From the NCBI GenBank assembly GCA_937881145.1, contig CALGFL010000094.1, positions 1-10,845 on the forward strand: a stretch of 10,845 nucleotides of DNA, written 5' to 3'. Both the position numbers and the translations under genes were made by a program. A model generated the notes under the pieces. That model was given only the letters and a program-made list of their open reading frames with translations, did not search any database and was not told the DNA's origin. This DNA comes from an uncultured Bordetella sp. GTDB taxonomy: Bacteria; Pseudomonadota; Gammaproteobacteria; Burkholderiales; Burkholderiaceae_B. Within the stretch, counting starts at the first letter, position 1, and the number at the start of each line of letters is the position of its first letter. This document shows, one piece after another, positions 1-7,673 of this stretch.

Positions 1-600
1 CGCGAGGGTGCCATAACTGAGCAGACCAATCCTCACCAAGGTCAAAATTACCACGGGCAATTCACAGCCGCGTCCACTTCACAGCCTGAAATTGCAGACG
101 AACCCGACGTAATCCTCCGCGCGCCATTGGTAAGCGGAGAATCCAAGCCATTCGGCGTATTGAACCGAGGCCGCGAGCGCCACGGGCATGAGCACGAAAT
201 AGCAAAAGCAAACTCCGGTCATAAACAATCCAGCGCCGAACAGGATGCCGCGATAGACATATTTCTTCTCGATCAATTTCAGCGCGGGGAAAACGAACTG
301 CGCGATGAAGTAGAGAATCAGCGGCGCGGAAATCACCAATCCGCCGTAAAATGCGACTTTGGTGGCGACGATGAAAGACCCGGCCGGACTCAGGTTGATG
401 ATCTGGATTCCCAGTCCCGGCTCGGCTTGCGGTCCGGGCGTGACGGCGAGTCCGAGCAATTGATTCGTGCCCACCGTGATGGGAACAATTTCCAAATGAA
501 GAAAGCTGTTGGTGCCAATGACGGTGGAAAAGGCGTCGTTTGGTCCGACGCGATAACTGGTGAGTTGATTGGTGCCAAACGAAATGATGACCGGCTGGGT
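1..600 (-). pseudogene. tatC: TatC fragment (Sec-independent translocase subunit), truncated at both ends, one in-frame stop
   Basis: TatC is the polytopic inner-membrane receptor of the twin-arginine translocase, which binds the RR signal peptide with TatB. Reading the minus strand downward, the piece has a periplasmic loop, then the TatC run FIVATKVAFYGGLVISAP, a FVFPALKLIEKKYVYRG stretch (family F-x-P-x-L-x-x-x-E-K-x), a helix ending in FCYFVLMP, and YVGFV. After an in-frame TGA at 79-81 the same frame resumes with ELPVVILTLVRIGLLSYGTL, the conserved FELPVV helix, and runs off the left edge. The N-terminal helix and the start are missing: near 585-610 the frame passes into unrelated sequence lying antisense to a fumarase fragment. 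The first periplasmic loop holds a long insertion with three GTN repeats, which I associate with Verrucomicrobia (recollection, not verified). TatC identity is firm; whether it is a real pseudogene or an assembly and sequencing artefact is open. Confidence 0.82.
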
Positions 601-753
601 TTTGCCGACGTGGGCATGGAAGCCATCTACGAGTTGGAGGTGCAGGACATGCCCGTGACCGTGGCGGTCGACGCCAACGGCGTATCGGTGCACAACACCG
701 GCCCGAAGGAATGGCAGGCCAGGATCGGCAAGATTCCGGTGGCGGTGGCCTGA
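592..753 (+). pseudogene. C-terminal fragment of class I (iron-sulfur) fumarate hydratase
   Basis: Class I fumarases use a [4Fe-4S] cluster to interconvert fumarate and malate in the TCA cycle. Only the last 53 residues are present. They begin RLGFADVGMEAIYELEVQDM, continue with a VTVAVDANG strand, then a HNTGPKEWQ segment, and end in RIGKIPVAVA at a TGA (751-753). This matches my memory of the C-terminal end of the class I fumarase beta domain (GMEAI...DMPVTVAVD, then TGPxxWxxxIGxIPV). Full-length proteins have about 500 residues, so nearly the whole gene is missing. The open frame upstream (127-591) does not resemble fumarase; it is the antisense of tatC. The gene would be a single unit closed by the terminator at 775-798. 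An L(+)-tartrate dehydratase or a related hydrolyase tail is the main alternative. The fragment is probably intact in the real genome and cut here by a false join. Confidence 0.72.
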
Positions 754-774
754 GCCGCCAACCGCCAGCACGGC

Positions 775-798
775 AAAAGCCCCATCGCGGGGCTTTTT
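775..798 (+). terminator. Rho-independent terminator after the fumarase fragment
   Basis: A 9-bp perfect stem AAAAGCCCC / GGGGCTTTT (775-783 and 789-797) closes a 5-nt loop (ATCGC) and runs into a T tract (794-798). It starts 21 nt after the fumarase stop codon and lies upstream of the marR promoter. The A tract on the 5' side would let it act in both directions, but no minus-strand gene ends here. Confidence 0.88.
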
Positions 799-827
799 CA
801 TTTCCTCCCGGTGATGGATGATTGAAA

Positions 828-863
828 TATAAACAGGAAAACTTGCAAGTTTTCCTGTTTATA
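828..863. promoter_or_regulatory. 36-bp perfect palindrome, probable MarR operator
   Basis: Every base from 828 to 863 pairs with its mirror base. The half site is TATAAACAGGAAAACTTG, centred on TTGCAA, and symmetry breaks at 827/864. It covers the likely -35 element and spacer of the marR promoter and ends 14 nt before the marR start codon. MarR dimers bind palindromes at or near their own promoters, so autorepression through this site is the natural reading. Its length (about three and a half helical turns) could hold two overlapping dimers or one extended site. Binding by the adjacent MarR protein is inferred, not shown. Confidence 0.8.
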
Positions 864-871
864 CCTATGCT
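843..871 (+). promoter_or_regulatory. Candidate sigma-70 promoter of marR
   Basis: TTGCAA (843-848) and TATGCT (866-871) are separated by 17 bp. Each matches four of six bases of the TTGACA and TATAAT consensus. The expected start of transcription is about 877-878, which coincides with the marR ATG and implies a leaderless message. The -35 hexamer sits at the centre of the 828-863 palindrome, so bound repressor would block polymerase. Confidence 0.5.
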
Positions 872-877
872 GGTGCC

Positions 878-1366
878 ATGACTGCCACGCCCGCCGCATC
901 CCTATCCCTGGAAGCCACCATTTCCGAGCTCGCTCTGGCCATCAGCCAGTTCTTGCGGCGCCTGCGCACGGAATCGAATCCGGACGGATTGACCTGGTCC
1001 CAGACCATGGTGCTGTCGCGGCTGGAGAAGGCAGGGCCGAAGACGACGGCCGATCTCGCCCGGATGGAGTCGGTAAAGCCCCAGTCCATGGGCGCGACGC
1101 TGGCCGAACTGGAACGCGAGGGGCTGGTCGAGCGCCGTTCCCATCCGACAGACGGCCGGCAGGTCCTGTTTGCGCTGACGGACGACGGCATCCAGGCTCG
1201 GCGCAAACGCAGCGCCGCCAAGCAGAAGTGGCTGCTGGCCGCGATGGCCGAGCTCGATTCCGAGCAGCGGCGCACGCTGATGTCGGCGGCTGCACTTATC
1301 AAGCGCTTGAGCGAGGCCGAACTGGACGACCCGCAGGCTCGGGGGCATGCCGGCAACGGCGCATAG
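878..1366 (+). CDS. MarR-family transcriptional regulator
   Basis: A 162-residue cytoplasmic DNA-binding protein of normal MarR length. The N-terminal helix (about 12-32) and C-terminal helices (about 118-148) would form the dimer interface. The winged helix spans about 42-101: TTADLARMESVKPQSMGATL is the helix-turn-helix, and ERRSHPTDGRQVLFALT is the wing with the family D-x-R pattern at D92/R94. Such proteins are usually repressors released by small phenolic or lipophilic ligands. It is followed by a small membrane protein and an MFS exporter on the same strand, so its likely job is to control that efflux unit and itself through the 36-bp palindrome upstream. ATG 878 is chosen because it directly follows the promoter; no Shine-Dalgarno sequence is visible before it. 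No cysteine is seen, which argues against an OhrR-type thiol sensor. The inducer is unknown. Confidence 0.9.
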   Translation: MTATPAASLSLEATISELALAISQFLRRLRTESNPDGLTWSQTMVLSRLEKAGPKTTADLARMESVKPQSMGATLAELEREGLVERRSHPTDGRQVLFALTDDGIQARRKRSAAKQKWLLAAMAELDSEQRRTLMSAAALIKRLSEAELDDPQARGHAGNGA

Positions 1367-1402
1367 CCCAATGCTCGACCCGACAAAAAAGGATCTTCAA
1401 CT

Positions 1403-1732
1403 ATGAGCTGGCTTTATGCGGTGTCCTATTTTTTCGGCGGTCTTTTTCTCGCGAACGCAATTCCGCATTTCGTCAGCGGCATGATGGGGCGGTCTTTTCA
1501 AAGCCCGTTCGCCAAGCCGCCGGGCGAAGGCCTGTCCTCGTCCACCGTAAACGTGCTGTGGGGCTTTTTCAACGGCGCTGCCGGCTATGCGCTCGTTTGC
1601 CGTATCGGCGACTTCGGCTTGAGAAACACAGGCGACGTCCTCGCATGCGGCGCCGGCGTACTGTCGATCGCGCTGTTCTCGGCCCGGCATTTCGGCCGCT
1701 TGCACGGCGGCAATGGGCCGGGGCGTTCCTGA
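1403..1732 (+). CDS. Conserved small integral membrane protein of unknown function
   Basis: A 109-residue protein with three predicted membrane helices: about 4-28 (YAVSYFFGGLFLANAIPHFV), about 48-67 (TVNVLWGFFNGAAGYALVC) and about 77-97 (GDVLACGAGVLSIALFSARH). The first helix carries a polar ANAIPHF segment with a proline and a histidine. I recall similar short proteins of unknown function in proteobacteria but cannot name a characterised family. The start is supported by AAGGAT (1389-1394), 8 nt before ATG. It lies 36 nt after marR and 14 nt before the MFS exporter on the same strand, so it is almost certainly co-transcribed. A role as an accessory to efflux is possible from position only; there is no enzymatic motif. 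Confidence 0.82.
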   Translation: MSWLYAVSYFFGGLFLANAIPHFVSGMMGRSFQSPFAKPPGEGLSSSTVNVLWGFFNGAAGYALVCRIGDFGLRNTGDVLACGAGVLSIALFSARHFGRLHGGNGPGRS

Positions 1733-1746
1733 GTGTTCCGACGTGG

Positions 1747-3147
1747 ATGATGCCCGGACTCATTCGCGCACAACCGCTGCCCTCGCAAGGATTTGACGCC
1801 TCGGCCTGGAAGATCACGGTCGTGGCGATGCTCGGCGCATTGCTCGCGCAATTGGACGCGACGATCGTCAATGTCTCGCTGTCCAGCCTCGCCACGGATT
1901 TGCGGGCGCCGCTATCGACCATTCAATGGGTTACCAGCGGATATCTGCTCGCGCTTGCGTTTGCCCTGCCCCTGAACGGCTGGCTGATCGAGCGCGTTGG
2001 CGCAAAGGCGCTTTATCTCTGGTGTTTTTCGACTTTCACGATCAGCTCCGCGCTGTGCGGATTGTCATGGTCGGCGGGGTCGCTCATCGGCTTTCGCCTT
2101 GTGCAGGGAGCCAGCGGCGGATTGCTGGCGCCGATGGCGCAAATGATGATAAAGCGAGCGACAGGTCCCCATTTCACGCGTGTGGCCGGCTATGCCGCGC
2201 TTCCGGTCCTGCTCGGGCCGCTGCTCGGTCCGGTCATCGCCGGTGCAATACTGCATTACGCGACATGGCGCTGGCTGTTCCTGGTGAATATTCCGTTCGG
2301 CGCTCTTGCCTTCGTGCTGGCAGTGCGTTTCCTGCCGAACGATGAGCAGGACTGCGTCGCGCGCAAACTCGACTGGATGGGCCTTTTCCTGCTTTCGCCA
2401 GGCCTGATGCTCGTTCTCTTCGGGGCGGAGCATTTCAGCCGGCCATCGGGTATTGCCGCGATCGCATCGGGAGCGCTGTCGCTCGCCATTTTCCTTTACG
2501 TGGAAAAGAACAAGGGCGCCGATGCGTTGATCGATCTGGGCCTGTTTCGCCAGCGGGTGTTTTCAGCCGCCGCGCTTACCCAGTTCTTTTCCAACGGCGT
2601 CCTGTTCGCCGGGCAGATGCTCATCCCGCTGTTCCTGGTGCAGGCCTGCGCACAGTCTCCGGCGGCAATGGGCTTGATGCTCGCGCCGATGGGGCTGGGC
2701 ATGATGGTCGCCATGCCATCGCTTGGCTATCTCACCGGGCGCTTGGGCGACCGCCCGGTGGCCGTCGCGGGTGCGCTCTTTTCGCTCGTCTCGACCTTGG
2801 CCCTGGCCGGCCAGGCTGCGCAGGGTCTGGACCGGGCCGTTCTGGCCGGTGTCTTGTTCGTGCGCGGCCTGGGCCTGGGGGCGGTGGGACTGCCCGCCAT
2901 TTCCCTGGCCTATGCGTCCGTCGAAAAGGGCGCCCTGCCCATGGCAACCACCACGCTCAATATCGTGCAGCGAGTCGGCGGTCCCGTTCTCACGACATTC
3001 TGTGCGCTGTTTCTCTCCTGGGCCTTGCAGGAGCATGTGAGTCGCTTCGGCCTGAATGCATGGGCCTGGGCGTTTCTGGCGCTTGGTGCGCTGCATGCTG
3101 TCATGGTGCTTGCAGCCATGTTGCTGCCGCCCGCACACGCGGACTGA
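1747..3147 (+). CDS. DHA2-family MFS multidrug efflux transporter (14 helices)
   Basis: A 466-residue proton-driven exporter of the inner membrane. I count 14 hydrophobic helices, the DHA2 (EmrB/QacA) number. Family motifs are visible: LDATIVNVSLSSLA in helix 1 (D1-type motif), NGWLIERVGAKALY in the 2-3 loop (motif A), GFRLVQGASGG in helix 4 (motif B, with its arginine), and LLGPLLGPVIAGAIL in helix 5 (antiporter motif C). It follows the small membrane protein by 14 nt and belongs to the marR unit, so substrates that release MarR are the likely cargo. ATG 1747 (or the adjacent ATG 1750) is chosen because helix 1 starts about 20 residues later. The frame stays open back to 1228, but that part overlaps two genes and has no MFS character. 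No clear ribosome-binding site is seen, so translation may be coupled to the gene before it. The drug specificity is unknown. Confidence 0.9.
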   Translation: MMPGLIRAQPLPSQGFDASAWKITVVAMLGALLAQLDATIVNVSLSSLATDLRAPLSTIQWVTSGYLLALAFALPLNGWLIERVGAKALYLWCFSTFTISSALCGLSWSAGSLIGFRLVQGASGGLLAPMAQMMIKRATGPHFTRVAGYAALPVLLGPLLGPVIAGAILHYATWRWLFLVNIPFGALAFVLAVRFLPNDEQDCVARKLDWMGLFLLSPGLMLVLFGAEHFSRPSGIAAIASGALSLAIFLYVEKNKGADALIDLGLFRQRVFSAAALTQFFSNGVLFAGQMLIPLFLVQACAQSPAAMGLMLAPMGLGMMVAMPSLGYLTGRLGDRPVAVAGALFSLVSTLALAGQAAQGLDRAVLAGVLFVRGLGLGAVGLPAISLAYASVEKGALPMATTTLNIVQRVGGPVLTTFCALFLSWALQEHVSRFGLNAWAWAFLALGALHAVMVLAAMLLPPAHAD

Positions 3148-3167
3148 GGCCGCCAGGCGGCGCGGCC
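3148..3167. terminator. GC-rich hairpin between convergent genes, weak terminator candidate
   Basis: GGCCGC (3148-3153) pairs with GCGGCC (3162-3167) around an 8-nt loop, immediately after the MFS stop codon. The gap to the convergent maoC-like gene is only 38 nt. There is no T tract on either strand, so this is not a canonical intrinsic terminator. It is listed because it is the only structure at this convergent boundary. Confidence 0.25.
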
Positions 3168-3185
3168 GACTACCGGTTGCCGTGC

Positions 3186-3647
3186 TCAGACAGGCCGAGC
3201 GCCTGCCTGCGTCAGCACCAGCACGTCGCTGTCGCCCTCCTGCACCAGGGTGCCTGCCTGGTTCATCAGTCGAAAGCGTCGGCAGATCTTGCCGCTTTTG
3301 CCGCTCTTGCCGGGCTCGACGCCGAGGATTTCCAGTTCGAGATGCACGGTGTCTCCGATGAGCAAGGGAGCGAGAAATTTCCACTCGCGCAGATTGAGCA
3401 TGGCGATGACCGATTCTTCGAAGATGCCCAGTTGCTGCAGCATGCCCGTGCAGATGGCGATGCCCAGCGTGCCGTGCACCACGCGCTGGCCGTAGCGTGT
3501 CTTGCTCGCGAATTCGGCGTCGGCGTGGATGGGGTTCCAGTCGCCCGAGATCATCGAGAAGAAGGTCAGGTCGGCTTCGGTGATGGTGCGGCCGGTGCTG
3601 GTGAAAACCTGGCCGGGCTTGAAGTCTTCGAGGTAGTAGGTGTGCAT
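3186..3647 (-). CDS. MaoC-type (R)-enoyl-CoA hydratase/dehydratase
   Basis: A 153-residue single hot-dog-fold protein of the MaoC/PhaJ type, which adds water to trans-2-enoyl-CoA or removes it from (R)-3-hydroxyacyl-CoA. The hydratase signature lies at about 31-43: SMISGDWNPIHADAE, with the catalytic pair D36 and H41 in the D-x4-H arrangement. RVVHGTLGIAICTG follows at about 55-68. The C-terminal half contains LAPLLIGDTVHLELEILGVE, the usual last strands. A GKSGKSGK repeat near residue 113-120 comes from a 9-bp tandem repeat. It is the last gene of the minus-strand operon, 31 nt after the acyl-CoA ligase, which fits hydration of the CoA thioester made by that ligase. The ribosome-binding site is weak. 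Related proteins include mesaconyl-CoA hydratases and thioesterase-like members; the substrate cannot be read. Confidence 0.88.
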   Translation of the reverse strand: MHTYYLEDFKPGQVFTSTGRTITEADLTFFSMISGDWNPIHADAEFASKTRYGQRVVHGTLGIAICTGMLQQLGIFEESVIAMLNLREWKFLAPLLIGDTVHLELEILGVEPGKSGKSGKICRRFRLMNQAGTLVQEGDSDVLVLTQAGARPV

Positions 3648-3678
3648 GGCGAAATGGCTGTGAAGAGGCTGCGCCGTA

Positions 3679-5310
3679 TCAGGCGGCGGGCGTTTGGGCC
3701 AGGCGTTCCAAGGCCATTTCGCGCAGCTTCACGCGCTGGATCTTGGTGCCGTTGGAGCTTTGCGTGACGGGGAATTCGTCCAGTAGCCAGACGCGCGCGG
3801 GCACCTTGAAGGGCGCCAGCACCGCCTTGGCGGCCGCGACGACGGCGGCTTCGGCCGGCGCCTGGCCGGGCTGAGCAACGATGAAGGCGACGGGCTTGAC
3901 CTGCGGGCCGATCTCGACGGCCACGATCTGCACGTCCCGCACGCCCGGCACCGATTTGACGACGCTTTCGATCTCGGCGGGACTGACGAGGTAGCCGCCC
4001 AGGCGCATCGTGTCGCCCAGGCGGGTCTGGTAGACGAAGCTGCCGTCTTCGCGCAGATAGCCCGCATCGCCGGTGCTGAAATAGCCTTCGGCGTCGATGC
4101 TCCCGGCCGTGGCCTCGGGGTTGTCGAGGTAGCCCACGAAGTTGGTAGGCGACTTGATCTCGACGGCGCCCACCTGGCCTGCGGGCAGCAGCGCGCCGGT
4201 TTGCGCGTCGCGTATGCGTATGCGGGCCGAGGGGCAGGCCGGCCTGCCGCCGCCCTGGGTGCGGTCTTGCAGCGGCAGGTTGCGGTCTTGCAGCGAGAAG
4301 AGCGCCTGCACTTCGCTCGAGCCGTACAGCCCGAGCATGGGCATGCCGCGCGCCCAGGCGCCATGCATGACCTCCTGCGTGCCGGGCTGGAAGCTGGCGA
4401 AGCCGAAGACGCGCGCGTGGGGAAAGGGGCGGTCGCCCGCGGGCGCGCTCTCGATGATGCGCTGGAACATCTCGTCGCTGCCGAAGAGATGGGTGATGCG
4501 CTGCGCGTTCAGGAGCCGCGCGGCTTCGGGACCGTCGAAGGTGTCCATCAACACGACGGGCCGGCCCGCGGCGAAGGCGGCCATGACCCCGCTCAGGCCG
4601 AAGGTGCCGCACAGCGGCAGGGCGGCGAGCAGGCGCACACCGTCCGCCTCGAGATCGAAGCCTTGGGCGACGTTCAGGCTGTGCCGCGTGGCGGTGTATT
4701 GCGTGTGCACGACGAGCTTGGGGCCGCTGGTCGTGCCCGAGGTGGTGAAGAGGACACAGGGGGAGTCGGGTGCCGCATGGTCGGGTGTGTCGGCATCAGG
4801 CATACCGGCGTCGGGCAGCGCGGCCAGGTCGAAGCGTATCGTGGGGCGGCCCAGCACCTGGGCAGGCATGTCCTCTCCCGCGTCCACCACGACGACCTTG
4901 CGCAAGGCGAGGGCCGCTTCGAGCGGCACGTCGCGCAGCACGGCGGGAAAATCGATCTTGCGAAAGTTCAGCTGCAGCACCAGCAGGCTGGCCTGCGAGC
5001 GTTCGAGGATGTAGGCCAGCTCGTGCGTGCGGTAGCGCGTGTTGACCGTCATCAGGGCCGCACCCAGGCGCGCCAGGCCGAAATAGAGCGCCAGCCATTC
5101 GATGCGGTTGACCAGCCATACCGCCACGCGGTCGCCGGGCTTGACGCCCTGGCCGGCCAGCCAGGCCGCGCTGCAGCGGACCATGCCGTCGAACTCGCGG
5201 TAGGTGATCTCGCGCTCGCCTTCGACGAAGGCGACGGACTCGCCGCGCAGGTCCAGGTTGCGCGCCAGCAGGGCGGACAGGGTTGCGGGGGATGCGTTGT
5301 CCTGCGTCAT
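3679..5310 (-). CDS. Acyl-CoA ligase (AMP-forming, ANL superfamily)
   Basis: A 543-residue cytoplasmic enzyme that activates a carboxylic acid with ATP to an acyl-AMP and then a CoA thioester. Adenylation motifs occur in order: phosphate-binding TTSGTTSGPK (189-198), YGSSE (329-333, A5), STGD (412-415, A7, ribose-binding D415), the hinge region R430-LGD-TMRLGGY-LVSPAEIE (430-448, A8), and NGTKIQRVKLRE (520-531) with the catalytic lysine K523. The length is normal for the FadD/aromatic-acid ligase range. A proline/aspartate-rich linker (166-182) precedes the P-loop. The start codon is separated from the livF-like stop by one base, so translation is coupled to the transporter. The context argues for activating the imported substrate. 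The family assignment is secure; fatty, aromatic and other acids are all possible substrates. Confidence 0.92.
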   Translation of the reverse strand: MTQDNASPATLSALLARNLDLRGESVAFVEGEREITYREFDGMVRCSAAWLAGQGVKPGDRVAVWLVNRIEWLALYFGLARLGAALMTVNTRYRTHELAYILERSQASLLVLQLNFRKIDFPAVLRDVPLEAALALRKVVVVDAGEDMPAQVLGRPTIRFDLAALPDAGMPDADTPDHAAPDSPCVLFTTSGTTSGPKLVVHTQYTATRHSLNVAQGFDLEADGVRLLAALPLCGTFGLSGVMAAFAAGRPVVLMDTFDGPEAARLLNAQRITHLFGSDEMFQRIIESAPAGDRPFPHARVFGFASFQPGTQEVMHGAWARGMPMLGLYGSSEVQALFSLQDRNLPLQDRTQGGGRPACPSARIRIRDAQTGALLPAGQVGAVEIKSPTNFVGYLDNPEATAGSIDAEGYFSTGDAGYLREDGSFVYQTRLGDTMRLGGYLVSPAEIESVVKSVPGVRDVQIVAVEIGPQVKPVAFIVAQPGQAPAEAAVVAAAKAVLAPFKVPARVWLLDEFPVTQSSNGTKIQRVKLREMALERLAQTPAA

Positions 5311-5311
5311 T

Positions 5312-6021
5312 TCAATACAGTTCCATCAATTTCGCGTTGTCGTTCAATTCTTGCGGCAACGCCTCGCGGATGATCGCGCCGGATTTCATCACCACCACGC
5401 GGTCCGAGATCTTCAGCGCTTCCTTCACATTCTGCTCCACCAGCAAAATGGCCATGCCGGTGTCCTGCTGCAATTGCCGGATGGGCTGCAGCAGATCCTG
5501 GAACAGCTTGGGCGCCAGGCCGATGGAAGGTTCGTCCATCAGCAGGCAGCGCGGACGGCTCAAGAGAGAACGGCCTATCGACACCATCTGCTGCTGGCCG
5601 CCGGACAAGGCGCCGGCGCGGCGCTGGTAGAACTGGCCCAGCGCCGGCAGCAACGACATCACCCAGTCGAGCCGCGCGGCGCGCTCCTGCACCGGCACGT
5701 TGGCCGACCAGAGCCCCAGCTTCATGGTTTCGGCGACCGTCAGGCTGGGAAAAATGCCGCGGCCTTCGGGCACCAGCGATACGCCCGCGGCGGTCAGCGC
5801 GCGCGGCTCGATCCGGTCGAGCTGGCGTCCGTCGAGCAGCACCTGGCCGCCCTGGCGCGGCACGAGGCCGAACAAGGTCTTGAGCAGCGTCGACTTGCCG
5901 GCGCCGTTGTGGCCGATGAGGCACAGCACTTCGGCGGGATGCAGCGCGAAATCGAAGTCGCGCAGCACGGGCCGCCCGCCGTAGCCGACCGTCAGGCCGC
6001 GGGTTTGCAGCACGCACGCGC

Positions 6022-6025
<4 letters not shown>
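5312..6025 (-). CDS. livF: LivF-like ABC transporter ATPase
   Basis: A 237-residue ATP-binding subunit of a HAAT-type (branched-chain amino acid family) importer, at normal LivF length. All ABC motifs are intact: Walker A GHNGAGKST (38-46), the Q-loop region replaced by the LivF-typical VPEGRGIFPSLTV (85-97), signature LSGGQQQ (140-146), Walker B CLLMDEPSIGL (160-170) and switch region LLVEQNV with Q in the H-loop position, as is usual in LivF. The start is GTG at 6025-6023, which overlaps the TGA of the upstream livG-like gene (GTGA); this gives the family-length product. The frame is open far upstream, but that part lies antisense to nothing real and overlaps livG. It pairs with the LivG-like subunit in the cytoplasmic ATPase dimer. 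The symbol states the family; the substrate need not be leucine. Confidence 0.9.
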
Positions 6026-6767
<742 letters not shown>

Positions 6768-6771
<4 letters not shown>

Positions 6772-7649
6772 GCCGATTTCCTTGCACGCGCCCCGACGAT
6801 GCCGCCGGGACGGAAGATCATCAGCAGGACCATGGCCAGGCCGTAGGCCATCTGCTGTATGGCGCCGATCTGCGTCTGCGGCAGGAAGGTCATATAGCTG
6901 AACAGGCTGGGCAGCAGCATCAGCAACAGGGTGCCGACGATGGGGCCGAGCAGGGTGCCGGTGCCGCCGATGATGACCATGGCCATGAGCAGCACCGACG
7001 TGTTGAGCATGAAGCTTTCCACGTTGATGAAGCCGATGTAGAAGGCGTAGAGCGCGCCCGCGATGGCGGCCAGCGCGGCCGAGATCGCCACCGACAGCGT
7101 CTTGATGGCGGCCACGTTCTTGCCGAAGGCGTACGAGGCCGATTCGCTGTCGCGGATGGCCTTGAGATTGCGGCCGAAGCTGGTGCGCAGCAGCGCCGTG
7201 GTGACGAGCATGACCGGGACCAGCCCGCACAGGGCCAGCAGCAGGAACTGGACCGGATCGGTCACGTCGTGGCCGAAGAGGCTGGCCGGCGGAATGCCGA
7301 TGAGCCCGCCCAGGCCGCCGGTGAAGGCTTTCCATTCGGAAAACACGGTGACGGCCAGAACCTGCAGACCCAGCGACGCGGCGACGAAATATTCTCCGCG
7401 CACGCGCAGCGCCGGCAGGGCCAGCACCAGCGAGAGCAGGGCGGCGGCGAGCATGGCCGCGGGGATGGCCAGGAAGATCGAGGCGCTGACGTGCATGGCG
7501 AACCAGGCCGCCGTATAGGCACCCACGCCGAAGAACACGGCATGGGCCAGCGAGAAGATGCCCGCGTAGCCCATGATGAAATTGAGCGTGATCGCCAGCA
7601 CCGCGTTGATGCAGGCCAGTGTGGCCAGGTTGAGCAGATAGGCGAGCAT
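6768..7649 (-). CDS. livM: LivM-like ABC transporter permease
   Basis: A 293-residue integral membrane permease of the HAAT family, which forms the translocation path together with the LivH-like subunit. The LivM hallmark is near the N-terminus: LNFIMGYAGIFSLAHAVFFG followed by VGAYTAAW (about 22-50). Further features are LPALRVRGEYFVAASLGLQV (about 79-98), TSFGRNLKAIRDSESASYAF (the cytoplasmic EAA-like loop that contacts the ATPases) and IIGGTGTLLGPIVGTLLL near the C-terminus. About eight to ten hydrophobic helices are visible. The length is at the short end of the LivM range. The start lies 24 nt after the livH-like stop, with AAGG at a suitable distance; the stop overlaps the livG-like start by four bases. 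Confidence 0.9.
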
Positions 7650-7673
7650 GATGGGCCTTGAATGCGGGGCGCG

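Noticed and set aside
79..81. In-frame TGA in tatC at a site where glycine is expected, as in UGA-glycine recoding (Gracilibacteria/SR1).
   Set aside because: Several neighbouring residues are also abnormal by the same G/T exchange, and the rest of the window uses TGA as an ordinary stop. An error cluster explains it better than a changed code.
127..591. Plus-strand open frame joined in frame to the fumarase tail.
   Set aside because: It is the antisense of tatC, is highly charged and has no fumarase features. It exists only because of the join.
1228..1746. In-frame N-terminal extension of the MFS transporter, giving a 639-residue product.
   Set aside because: It overlaps marR and the whole small membrane protein in another frame, has arginine-rich shadow composition and no membrane character. 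The pump aligns from ATG 1747.
4201..5373. Long plus-strand open frames antisense to the acyl-CoA ligase, with similar ones at 8280-9647 and 5204-6043.
   Set aside because: These are shadow frames in GC-rich DNA, rich in Arg, Gly, His and Gln, with no domains. The opposite strand holds clear enzymes and transport proteins.
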